Source of the DNA: Glandiceps talaboti
Lineage: Eukaryota > Hemichordata > Enteropneusta > Spengelidae
Reading direction: 5' to 3'
Length of the DNA: 62,000 nt
NCBI RefSeq assembly: GCF_964340395.1
Contig: NC_135568.1
Location: 20,421,581 to 20,483,580 of the forward strand
This document shows, piece after piece, positions 38,301 through 51,700 of this stretch (position 1 is the first letter of the stretch; each line of letters starts with the position of its first letter). The notes beneath the pieces were generated by a model that did not search any database, had not been told where the DNA came from, and saw only the letters and a list, made by a program, of their open reading frames with translations. Position numbers and translations under genes: made by a program.

Positions 38301-41300
38301 TACTAATACAATCACTGAATTTGTTTACAGTTGAAACATTTAGAATGTTGTCAGCTGCCTGTGCTTGTGCACACGGAGAAAGTAATTTTGTAGTGACCGT
38401 GTCCGTTTGTAGTTTCATTCGATCCTAATGTAAGGTCACTTTTGATTGGCTACCAGCACGGGCTAGCTAGAACGATGTGGGCATGGGTGCCAGTTCAGAT
38501 GTATATGTACGACGTAGAGGAGGCGATCAGGATAAACACGTAAACATGTACCACGAAGGACAATCCAGGCAAAATAACGAAGAAATAGCAATGAATGATT
38601 AGCCAACATCTACATCGGATTTTAATCAGTTTGATTGTCAACATGCAATTTACCGAACTCTAAACAATTGAATCTGATTGCGTATTGGGACAACTGATCA
38701 TGTATTGACGAAAATTAAAGGATATCGGGCCCAATACATGTACACGAAAACCCTCTGGGGAGAACACTGGATCAGATCTGGTGCTGACAATCAGCTGTTC
38801 CCCTAACAGATTTGGATGTATATTCAAAAATTGAAATGAGCATTTCAATACGTATTTGTATCTCTCTCTACATGTACTTGAAAGTGTTGAATTTCAAGTA
38901 AGATTTGTGAGTCCATAGATTTATTTTGTTGTTTCCAAAACAACTCTTCTTTTGAATGTTCAGTTTTAGTGTTGTTGCAAAATGTTTTGCCTATATCAAA
39001 GATTTTGTATCAAAAGGTTTTTGTGTGATAAAAATGTGTACTTTATCTTGTCTGCATACCATTCACCAGGTTACACCCCCATTGAAAATGGTCTGCTCCA
39101 AGCCTAACTTAAAACATAATTTGCATAAAATACAAGTACTTACTTCAAAAATCGCCGAAAATCCAAAGAGGTAACTCTTGCATTCCAAATCCCAACAGTC
39201 CTCATTCCCTTATAGCTTATGCATGTTATGTGGTCAGACAAGCATTGATACAACCATTATGCACGGTCCATATTCACTGCATGTAGAACCTCACGATGGT
39301 CGATGGCTCGGTCAAGAGTCAGATCTGACCAGCCACACACAGCGATCATGGCAGGTCGATCGCGGGTCGATATTCTGTCCCATGAGGTTTGAGTGAGGCC
39401 CAAATAGTATCCAGTTATGGTTCATAATCGTGGTCATAGAAGTGGCTGGTTGTTTCTCCGTGAAATCTGCTCAAACTTGAGGTAAAACAGGCTAGGCACA
39501 ACTTGGAAAATGCACCAGTATTTGAAATGACGCGGTACGATACGAATTGCATTATGGGGACTATACCATTATGTGAAGGGGGTGAATAGAATGAAAAGTG
39601 ACTGTGAAGCTTAATACGTGACTCGGTTATTATACTGAGTCTGCACTTGACCATAACATCTTTAATTGTTCACCTTGTCATGTTTCTGTTTAGGATTTAT
39701 ACATTCTTTTTTTGCATGTTGTTCTAAAAATAACCATATGGTCAAGTAACCCCCTGGCCAAGGAGTGATGTACGAAAACAACCACATGAATGCTAAGAAA
39801 ACATGATTTTATTATTTACCAACACCTAAACAGAAGTTCCTGAAATAAAGATATCTTTTTTTTCCATTTGTTAGGTCGTTACGACTGTGTACTTGACAAA
39901 CGCACACGTCAACCAATTTCTTACGACTTGGATGATAAGCACACAGCCCAATTTAAGCGTTTACACTTATTATAGCTTAGACAGACATTACTTCATTTAC
40001 TTGTGCCTGCAACTCTCGGTTTTAAAACATCCGACATAGCTTTGAAGCAAATTCTAGGCTTTTTGAAATGAGTAAAAGTTATTTCAATAACTGCTAAAGC
40101 GAACTATCTATTTCTGGTCTCTTTTGCTGTATCTGGTAACGGCCAATGACAATGTTAACTTTGTTCGTACTCGAAAACCGTACGTAAAACTGGGCTACAT
40201 CTTTTTCTAATTCTCTGTTTCTTTTTCACATTTGCGTGCAGTCTATCCCGTACTGTTTCCCTCTATACATACATACATACATACATACATACATACATTA
40301 CATACATACAATCATTACACGCACGCACACACACACACGCGCGCGCACACACACAGACACAGACACACACACAGACACACACACACAAGTCCGTAACCTT
40401 AGCGAAGTAAACGTGTTTGGAAACAAAATATCCGACATATCCACCGAGATATACGGCAACCGATGCCTTGTTTCGCTGAATCTATCCAACAAAAAGTTAG
40501 TCAGATTACCGACATCACTATGTTAGATCTAGGTAAGCTTGGTGATCTGAATTTAAGAGGGAACAACCTGCGAGAGTCACCTAGGATAGGGAAGTTTGCG
40601 AGAAGGGTATCCAAGTAGTCCGTGGATTCCAGACTAAGCAGCGACGACATACATCGCCGAAAAAATTTCCCGCCTCCACACGTCGGACCCCTTACCACGA
40701 CAGGTAACAAATTATCCACTTAGACGGGATTTGTTTGTTACTGTGTGTAATGATAACTTCACATCAAGGGAACCTAGACCTGGTTTTATAAGAGACAGAG
40801 GTATACATTTCTACTCTTTTAAAAAATAAATAAATAAATACATTTTCATAGAAAATCAAAACCTTTCAGCGATTAAGTTCTGAGAATTGAAAACTCGCTC
40901 AAAATGTTTCATTACATGACGTTACATTTGGTAACAGATGTATTTACTGTCACGTGAGTTTTTTCTGGATACACAAGCACAAAGTCAGATACACACACAT
41001 ACATACATACACACACACATACACCCACAGTTATACAGTCCGAATAAAAAATTACAATCCGACGTTTCGAATCAAAATTCTTTATCAATGATATCAAGGC
41101 ACGACATACAGCAGGTAACAACCCGACTATACATGGAAAAGAACGACACCACGCGAGTATTTATCAACGGTAGGGTACGACAAAAATATTTAAAAGTATG
41201 CGCATCAAAAAGAAGTTCCCTTTAGAGCACGCTTGAAAGATAGAATAAGCGTAGTTAGATATTAGGGAATGATGTAAATAATCTAATAATTCCATGGGGA

Positions 41301-42704
41301 TCCAGGGTTCCAAGACGAAAAATGATTTCCTCCTCCTCCTTCAACATCAATCGATCCTTGTCACCTGAAACCTTACAAATTCCTGAAGTAGACATTTGAT
41401 ACATTATGATTGTTGGTAATAATATGCATAGATACGGGATAGTTACGATTCATTTGTCTGGTAAGACGGAGATACATATAAATCATACAAAAATGACATA
41501 CAGAAATAAAGTGAATACAATACAGTCATTTAGCCAACTGCTGGAGGACTGTTTACATCAATAAGAAATTTTCCGAGGGGAAGTTTATCATCAGAGGCCA
41601 AAATGTGCAAAAACAACATGTGCCACATCGAGTACGACTGCATGGAAATGATCCAGCATTAACTTCCAATCTATGTATGGACCACCGTATCTCTAAGATT
41701 GGTATCACGACGCCAAGCTGTTAAAGGTGCTTCACGAAATAATGAATTGGTTAACCTATTAGAACGTAAGATATTAAAATGCGTGTATAGTATGTTCTTA
41801 ACTGTAGTGGAAAAGGGATGGTATTGTTAGAACCAATATGGGATGATTGGTAATACTCTTGTGATCATATGATTTCATACAAGCTTCCCTAGACAAAAAT
41901 GACCTCTTTTGTAAAGTCGCATTGGTAACCGACACTGGATAACCACGTATTGGTGAAAGTACGTGCAAAATTCAGTAGATCTTTCCCTGAAATCCAAATC
42001 GCTACTACAAATACGACGTAAACGAAGTAATTGTGAATAGGGAATGCAGTCTTTACACTTATTAGGATGTGCTGAACCATACTGCAAATATATTGGTGGA
42101 GGGTCTGTGGTAGGTTTAGTATAAACAGATATAGATTCACCATCATACACATACATACATACATACATACATACATACATACATACATACATACATACAA
42201 ATTATTTTATAAGTTAAAATCCAAAATAAATACCCAATCCGCATCCCACTTGAAGCTGTTTGGTGTTTCAAATATCTATTCGAACTTCAAAGCAACGATC
42301 ATAATCAGAGAGTTGTTTCGCGAAACCATAGACGTTGGTGTAGGGTCTATGGCGAAACCAAGGAATCGTTGAGTTGTGTAAACTGTTATCAGCTGATCAA
42401 ACAAATGAATTACAGAGACTTTATTTATCACTCCTTAAGTGAGGACAGAAGCAAATAATATAATGGAACTATAACATATTTTGGTAAGTTTGTAATTGTA
42501 TGTTTGGCCTAGGGACTCTGACTGCAATAAAGTGACTATATGGAATTGTAATAGTACATGCTTGCTGTATGACGAACACGGGGTCACTGAATGTACAAAA
42601 AACCTTTCAATGACCCAAAACTCAATGTCATCAATTGTGTAGGGCACCATCAAAACTTGCATATGCAAGATATTCGGTTTTTGTAAGTTAGTTTGTATGT
42701 GTAT

Positions 42705-42737
<33 letters not shown>

Positions 42738-45700
42738 TTGTTTGTTTCTTTCTTTTTGTTTGTTCGTTTGCTTGTTTACATGCTGTTTTTTCCGTCAGCG
42801 GTGAGCCGTTTTACTTTCTCTTTAATGAAAACAATCTCGAGCATATGCAGACGTGACATCACTGTTTACCATCTTAAGTTCACGGGAATTCTAGAGAGAA
42901 ACGGTGTCCGATACCACTATGGTCGCCCCATTAATACTAGCCACTGAAGAACATTCATTTGAAATACCAGTTGTAGACTTACAACAGATCGGTTCTGCTG
43001 TCATATTCGTGCTGGTCCATGTACATTTTCAAGTTCCAGGACACAATGCAGTGCTCCAGGGCCGGCCTGACGACCCAGTATAAAAGAGCGTTCCATTTAT
43101 CTAATACGTTTTAATTAATGGTCATTATCTTATATTTCCTTTAAACTAGACTGCACTTAAAACTGCAACACTGTATCTGTTTTTCTATGCATAACCTAAC
43201 CGCAAGTTATGTATCCAGGATGGCAGCAGGGTATGCATGGTCGCGAGGCAGGCGATCGAACGTTTTCATGGTTTTACTCCAATGTTAATGATAATAATAC
43301 ATATCAGTTTTATATACATTGTACTGTAGAGAAAAAGACTGAAAAATAGTTGGTCAAGCAACTAATCGAATTCAGTTTTCATTTGTTTTAATTCACGATC
43401 ACATCCATTAATCAATACGAGACGCTGATGAGAAGTCACAGGTTGAAGTTTTCGTCTTTTCGGCGAAGGTGTATTGCTTGTATCTAAGTTTTTTTTTTCA
43501 ACGAAACTAACATTATGATGGAAAATTTTATCAGTCGCACAATGTGTACAGGATATCGCGATCTGGTGATGAAAGCCATAATGAGCTGACAGCTGGCCTT
43601 TTGATATTTCATTGTTGTACTGTTTACCATTTATAATTCAGCGAATGTGTGCTTTGGAGCTTTACATCCTTGTTTATCACTGTATGTATTACACTGGCAC
43701 TGTGAACTAGTTGTGTAACTGAATTTATTTATTATACTGTGTATATATCTGGGGCCGGAGGCCCATATTATTAAATAAACCAGTATTATTATTATTATTG
43801 TTGTACTGTTCTATACAATGTATATGCAAATCAAAACTTTGTTTTTAAGCGGGCATAGTTTTAACCATTGACGGTGATTTAACTCTTTGCAAAAGTCCGA
43901 AAGCTGTGGAGGAAAATGACACAGACGTCTGAATGATACATATCGAACATTGTAAAATGAAACGAAAACGATGTTTGGTGTGGGATATAAAAACCATTTT
44001 TGCACATCACAGAACACTAAAATATCAAATGCAAACGGATGTTTTGAGTAAGTTTTGTCATAAGTTGGACGCGATCACATGTACAGTAGTATTTACATTT
44101 TGATCACAGACTATCTGTGATTTGTCAAGTCGTCCACAACATTGCCGAGTAGTGCCGATTGGTACGCTTCCACGGCCGTAACACCAAGAAACAGTTTCTT
44201 ATAATTGTCTGTGATAATACATAGTCTAGCTGCGAGACATTCGGGCATTCCTCTTACTTCCGATACGACAAGCGTCTCGTATCGGAAGAAAGCCCGAGGG
44301 CCTAGCAGAAATAGACTAACGGTGAAAAGAGAACAACTCCACACTCAGAGACATTCGACAATGGTGGCACGTACGTATACGTAATGAATACGTAAAATAT
44401 ACAGTGTGCAAAACAAGTCTGGAAGCTGGAACAAAAGACTGAAGTGTACGCTTAGTCTACGGAACTGTAGATTTCGGCAGACTTAATGTCTAGTATACTG
44501 TTCGTATACTTCAGTACACGAAGCGCATACGTGAGATCTGCAGATACAGTAAATTTACGTAGATTGATGTCTATTCAACTTTTTGCCCAGTGGTTCTTGT
44601 TCATCATGTGCTTCTGATGTAATGAGTCTGACTCATTTACTCAGCATTTAAACACGACCCCTCAACTCCACAACTTTTAGTACAGTACCACCTCTAACAC
44701 GGTATTGTCAGCTATCAAAAGTTTTTAGCTTACACAAATAGTGACGAAGATAGGGGGTCCCCAATGGTTAGCATTTGCCGCAATGCATGCTGGGAAACCC
44801 GGAAGAAAACTGTGTGGAGACCCCCACAGAGTTGTAAACCAAAAGTAGATAGAAAGTAAGAAACCACAGTAAATCATAAGTTCCAGGGCGCCCTGGAACT
44901 AACTATTCTTCCAACCTGTAATGGTTGTACATCTGATAGGAAGAAATAAACAACACGGAGACCATTTGGAAAATGATGGCAAAGGTTAACTAGACACTCA
45001 CACATGAAAAAAAATATATAATAAAATAAAAAATAGCGCAAATATTGTTGTCACTTGCACAACTTCATGTTCAGGGCAATGACAGATATATAATTTTTGA
45101 AGATTTTAAGTTGTAACCAAAACAAAATTTTCATACATAAGTTTTTTCACCAAAAATGAACATTTTTTACACCTAATTTGCATATCACTCATGAAATCAC
45201 TGTATGCTTAATACTTCCTTGTCCATACATCCCTAGATGCATTCCCATTAAATTTCAGCCCAATCTGGTTTTGGAATTATAGATTTTTAACCAAAAAGAC
45301 ACATTTTTAGCCCTAATTTGCATATCACTGATGGGACAATCATATCATTAACAATTCTTAGTAAAAACACCCTGAAGAATGTTTTGTCCAAATTTTAGCT
45401 TAATCTGCCCAGTAGTTTCTGAGTTTTAAGTTTTTTGACCAAAAATCACATTTTTTGACCCAAATCACACACAGCGGCAAGATCATTTTGATTTGAACAA
45501 TTTCCCAACTAGACACCCAAGGTAATGGACCCATCATGGTAATTGGTTCAGCGGTTTTTGACTTTAAGTTGTTTACACACACACACACACACACAGACAG
45601 AGACCGGACGATCCCTATAGCACTACTGAACCTCAGTTCAGTTGTGCTAAAAATCTACATACCCCACCTATTTTAAAATTGAATGTAATCGGAACAACAA

Positions 45701-48700
45701 ATTTTTTTTTACACCTAATTTCCAGTTGTTCACTTTCACATTTGCTTTTGAAGTACATCCTTGCTAGAAATCATGTTTTGAATTCTAGTTATCAGAAATT
45801 CACTAAACTTACATTTTCACTTAAGAGTTGCACACTTGTACACAATAATGTAATACGTATTTGTCAATCATGGGAACTGTACACTTGTATCAATGTAATA
45901 AAAATTGTCATTATCTAGACATGACGTTTTGGCCTATATAGATATTCTCCGGAGATTGCATTGCCTAGATAAGAAACACTTTTCACTCAATTCCATCACA
46001 TATATACCATAACATCAAATATCACATACCTGGTATCTCCCTATGTTCCACTGGCTGTTGAGGTTGCCTAGCAACATTCTCAGTGATGGCTGTTTCATTG
46101 GGTAGATCATCATGTCCACCTATTAAAGTAAAGACCACAAATACTTTTATCAAGATAACTTTAAAAAGAAAATGTTGGTGTCAACTAGAGGAAATCTTCT
46201 CAATAAATAGTAACACTTGACAGTCTACACGTTATTGATAGGATCAACCAATAGAATCACTGTAAGATGATCACATGATAGATCACTGATAGTCTATTAA
46301 CCAATCAAATCATTATAAAATGATCACATGATAGATCAGTGATAATAAATCAAAACGGTAATAAAACTATTTTTCACAAATAATTTATTACCAAATCTGG
46401 GAGGAAATAACCTGGCATCTGGTTGGGCAGGTAGCACTCCAACATATTTTTTGCCCTGTTGTAATTGGCTGGCATGTGGTTCAGCAGGTGTTCCCCCAAC
46501 ATATGCACCGTATGCTTGAATATTGTCTGTGGGCTGCATAAATTGTGCTGACATCACAGGTTGTGTGAAGTCTCCAGGGGTCATTAACACATGTTGTCTT
46601 CCTGCACTGTTCAGCCTTTGTGTAACTTCATAGGCTGGTTGTGGTGGTGGTAAATAGGCATTTCTATCAAGCTGCACTTGGTATGGATAATGTGTGTCAG
46701 CACCACTAGGAACAACTTGATGCTGGTCAACTATCGGATACTGTACTTTTGTCTCCATATGATTGGATAAGGAGCTGTAGGTATCTGTAACATTTTAAAA
46801 TGAGTAAATGAGTAGAATAGAAATTGACTTCATTAGATTTAGTTAACTCAGATAAATTAAATTACTTTGAAGCTTTTGTCAGAATCACTCAGATACAATC
46901 AGTGTAGTGATGTTTAGATTATAAGATTCAAATCATTTGTCAGAATCACTCAGATACAATCAGTGTAGTGATGTTTAGATTATAAGATTCAAATCATTTG
47001 TCAGAATCACTCAGATACAATCAGTGTAGTGATGTTTAGATTATAAGATTCAAATCATTTGTCAGAATCACTCAGATACAATCAGTGTAGTGATGTTTAG
47101 ATTATAAGATTCAAATCATTTGTCAGAATCACTCAGATACAATCAGTGTAGTGATGTTTAGATTATAAGATTCAAATCATTTGTCAGAATCACTCAGATA
47201 CAATCAGTGTAGTGATGTTTAGATTATAAGATTCAAATCATTTGTCAGAATCACTCAGATACAATCAGTGTAGTGATGTTTAGATTATAAGATTCAAATC
47301 ATTTGTCAGAATCACTCAGATACAATCAGTGTAGTGATGTTAGATTATAAGATTCAAATCATTTGTCAGAATCACTCAAATCTAGGTGAGAAAAACAATT
47401 GTCTGGCAGAGTTACAGAAAAGTTGTTCTAGATCTAAAGAATGACCCCATGTAATCATTGTTAAGATACCACTATTGTGATGACCAGGGACTGAAACATG
47501 GCCCTTTAAGCCATTTGGTTAAGTGACACTCAAGTGTACCCACCTGACAATAGACGTTTGTAAATTGGTGCAAGGTTGTAACCACATTTGTGGTTGGGAT
47601 GAATGGTTTTCTTGAATTTCAACAGTCTCTCTTGTTTAAAATCCATAAGTTATTATAATCATTATGAAATATCTTTATTGAGAGTAAAACTCATATTAAA
47701 ATGTTATAAACAACGCAGAGCATTGAAGCGTCAGCTTCTTTCCATTGAGGCCCTCATATAAATAAAGTAACTGCTTGGCAGAAAAATTGTCTCTGTAATT
47801 GTCTTTGAAGTGTTTGAAAGTTTTAGCCTGCTTTACATGTTCAGGCAACAAATTTAGAAAACAAACATCTCTGTTCATTTTGCTAGCAAAACTACAAAAC
47901 ACATTTGAATGCATAATCATGTTTAACTTATCATTTTACCTTTATATTGTTGTATTTGATTTGATAATTCTTCATTTCCAAGGAGCTCTATCATCTCTTC
48001 CAGAAAATCCACATTATCTTCACTTATGTGGTCTCTTTGTTCCAGATAAGACAAAAGTGAGGGTGCATCATCTATGTCCTCCAAAACACTTTTATTCATA
48101 AATGGTTGACAGTAGAATTTCATTGAATCTAGATCATCATTGGTTAAATTATCACACACAGAAATAAGGAGTAACCTGTCAACCAATCAGAACAATTATT
48201 AGATGATCACCTGACAGATCAATAACTAATCAAATCAGTGATACATGATGACATCAGTCTATCAGCCAATCACATCAGTGATATCACATGACAGATCACT
48301 TATAGTCTCTAAACCAATCATTAAGCATTAAATGATCCCCTGACAGATTAGTGATACAATTAAACTCATTCACACCTTTTGTGTAGTATTTCAGTTTTAT
48401 TGCACTATGACATTCGCAGAAAAAGAAATATTACTGTATTTACTCATGTTAGCCCCCTCACACAGGCAAGTGCCCAGTGCTTTTGTTTAGACAGTGTCTA
48501 TTTTTTGAAAAGTTGCAGTTTACTGCCCACCCACCCTCCTGACCTTCTATTTCACCAAAAAAGACTGGCAAACCCACAATAACGGATCAATTGTTTACAG
48601 TATCGATCATGGGTACTTGAATGTGTTTAGGTACCTTACCCATTAAAGTGTACATGCAAAGGTACATACTTTTTTTCTTAAATATGTTTATTTTGCCATA

Positions 48701-51700
48701 AAAATAAAGGAAATCGGGTTTGTAATAGTACAATATAATTCTAACACGAGAAATTGTGCGAAAAATGAGGCACTCTTGGCTCAGCCACAGAGCACCTTCA
48801 GGTAAGTACCTCTCATTTGCATATGGATAGGACAGGATTTGGAACTTTATGACGTCAATGCAGGAACACAAACGCATTCGTCAGTGTATCTTTACATGTA
48901 AACTTTAGCCATTATGGTCGAACCAGAAGGTCAACTTCAAAACCCGTTTTCGCCAGAACCCGACGTTGAATATTGATCAGATTCTTCAAGCGTACAGCAA
49001 TACACTCCAGCATTAACATCTGATGGTGTGATTTAGCCAAATTCATTCGAACCGACCGCTAGCAGTAACGATAGTTCCTCTGGTAGTGAATGAGTGAGGA
49101 AGGTGTGGTCCGAACCACAGAGACTGAATGACACTGCTTTATAAGTTTTTTTCAGATGTAAATTTCACAGACAAATGTCGTCATGGCTAGTACACATTAT
49201 ATGTAATAGTATACCTGTGTTTAAATATCCACCATGCAAGTTTAGTGCTTGTTTTCTGACTATGCCTTGCTGTCTTATAAGTTATACCGCGTATGTCCTA
49301 GTGAAGCCGTGTTGTTTACATAAAGTGAATGCTGTTATCAGCGTCCTTTGTTGACATAACTATTCAATGGGTGGAAAACAGCTCCTGCAGACAATGTAAT
49401 CGAAACTAAAATTATGTAATATTTCCATACCCATCAAACATACAGAGATCGAATGAGAATGGCTTCAAGAGTTCCCCATAATATTCTCTAGCTCAAGTTG
49501 TTCAAATGTAGCATGTGTCGCAACAGTACATTCAATCTATGACCATTCAACCTCTTCGCGAAAGTAGACCCACAAATTCGTTAGAGCAGAACGTTTTGTT
49601 GGATAACCGTCCCTCTTGAAAGCTATGTGTACACGTACTTTATTTCATTTTTTACTGCGTTCATTACCGCCATCCACACAGTGACATGAAGTGGTTTCAT
49701 CTTCTTTCAAAGCACGGCCCATGTTCACTGAAGCCGGCCATACTGTGGTGTATTGTGTACTGTCTCTGACCATTTTTGTTTGAGTTTTTTATGGATAGAC
49801 ATGTCTTACGTTGTGGAAGTTATTTGACCTGGGAGCGTGAAGCTTAGTGCTGACTGTACTTTGCTGTGTCCATCCACTTTTGACATGTGATTGGCATGAC
49901 ACAGTAATTGTTCATGTAGACAAAACAATGGAAACAAAAATAGCAACATTATAATGAGCGTTGCGTCTTTTTACTTTGATATGATTCCGACGATGTATGT
50001 GATGTATCACAATGAAAACGATCAACTCCCAGCAACATGGAAATCAAAACATACAATCGGACTACGCATTGTTTAAAAACAAATGCTATCGTAATGAAAA
50101 TATTTTATGAAGCTATTGCGTTCTTGAAAACATCATTTCAAATTATTTTATTTGTCTTCCTTTTTTCGCTTTGATCATGGCTACACCGGTGGCGTGGAGA
50201 ACCCCGGCCCCGGTAACATTTACCGACTTTCACTGTATGGCGTCACTGTCCAGTTTTTACATGATTTCAACTGCCTTCACCCATTATTACCTACTCAGTT
50301 ATATCACTCGGAAATGTGTGTAGGGTGATGTTTCACTGCGGGTGCTGCCGACAAAACACCAATGAACCATTGTTGTCGGAAGACTAAACTGGTACACCAC
50401 AATATGTACAGTTACAGATAATACTATATGGCAAGCGTAATTAGTAATTCATAAGTAAACATTACACAAAGGCTTAGAAGGCTTTTGTAACACGTGGGAC
50501 CTTGACACCTTTCGTGAGCTGGTTGAGGTGCCGAAGTTAGTCGAAGCACATTGTAATTCCTTACTATATGGTCTGCCTGACGTTCACTTACAGCGCTTAC
50601 AACGTGCCCAAAATACGGTAGCTAGGATTATTACGCGCACCAGGAAATTCGAACACATAACCCCTATTCTAAAACAACTTCATTGGCTTCCAGTATCTCA
50701 TCGTATTGTTTTCAAACTTCTGCTCTTCACTTATAAAGTCCTAAATGGAATATCTCCACAATATCTCAAGAACTTAATTACACCTCGTTCTTCATTACGC
50801 ACTCTTCGTTCATCGGATAAATGCCTTCTGCATACACCCAAATGGAATCTGGTTTCCTATGGTCGCCGTTCCTTCTCTTCAGCAGCTCCTGAACTTTGGA
50901 ACTCTCTACCCCTGGACATTAAAACCTCTCCCAATGTTAACATTTTCAAAAGACGCTTGAAAACCCACATATTTCAGAGAGCTTTTTCATCTCCTTTCTA
51001 ACTCTAAGCGCCACTGAACATTGTTTTCTTTGGATATTTGGCGCTATATAAATTTATTAGATAGATATTAGATAGATAGATAGGGGATTAAGGGGGCAAG
51101 TATTTTTGCGACTTTCTTGCCAATGCGCGCAATATTTAGAGGTATGAATGCAATTTCATTTATTTTTATGGCAAAATAAACATAATTACGAAAAAAAGTA
51201 TGTACCTTTGCATGTACACTTTAAATAAAAGTGGATGAGATAATGGTGAATGTATGAGCTAGATAAAAGAAGGATGTAAATGCTATTATGGTGAATACAA
51301 GATTTTTGTGTGTTCATGTATTGTTTCATGTCATTATATCTCACAGGACACGATGTTCACGCTCATTTCTTGTGTTTTCATGCCACTAAAAATGAATTCA
51401 CACAACCTTTCATCGACCTTTGCCTGCAGTGCACATACCTCAGAAGACTGCTTAACAGACTTAGTGTCTGTTGCATTCCAGATTTGTTTGAACAAAATAT
51501 TGCTAAATCACACAATTTCAAACTAAAATGTTTTGTATTTTATTGCAAAACAATTGATATCATTGATGCGCTTACAATGTATTCTCTATGGTAAAATTTG
51601 TAGTCGTCAGCTGTTGGAACGAACTGCCAAATCTTCAAATGCAAGGTTACATGGACATCCTAATTTGCATACATCTATCCTCCATATAACGACTGTTACA

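Larger units (their letters stand above)
31620..44595. mobile_element. Probable 13-kb CACTA/EnSpm-like element, CACTG ends, GTT target duplication
   Basis: The ends at 31623 (CACTGGGCAAAAAAGTTGA) and 44592 (reverse complement CACTGGGCAAAAAGTTGA) are inverted, and GTT flanks both (31620-31622 and 44593-44595), the 3-bp duplication of CACTA elements. Subterminal regions share direct repeats: GTACGCTTAGTSTACG at 31777 and 44446, and CAGTAAATYTACGTAG at 31733 and 44547. The interior holds later insertions but no transposase that I recognise. It lies between caspase exons 4 and 5. Two independent end fragments remain possible. Confidence 0.55.
48643..51224. mobile_element. TTAA-flanked DNA element (piggyBac/Kolobok-type), non-autonomous
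   Basis: The element 48647-51220 has inverted ends AGTGTACATGCAAAGGTACA, extending about 75 bases inward to AAATAAACATAT-like sequence, and TTAA flanks both ends (48643-48646 and 51221-51224). TTAA duplication is typical of piggyBac and Kolobok. No transposase is recognised. It contains pieces of a non-LTR retrotransposon and lies in the first coding intron of the caspase gene. Confidence 0.75.

Noticed and set aside
42693-42947. Small plus-strand protein gene after (TG)n
   Set aside because: The start lies in the microsatellite; the part behind the acceptor-like site has no family match and no neighbouring exon.
44111-44344. 77-codon minus-strand frame
   Set aside because: It spans a perfect hairpin in the subterminal region of the CACTG element and shows no protein family features.
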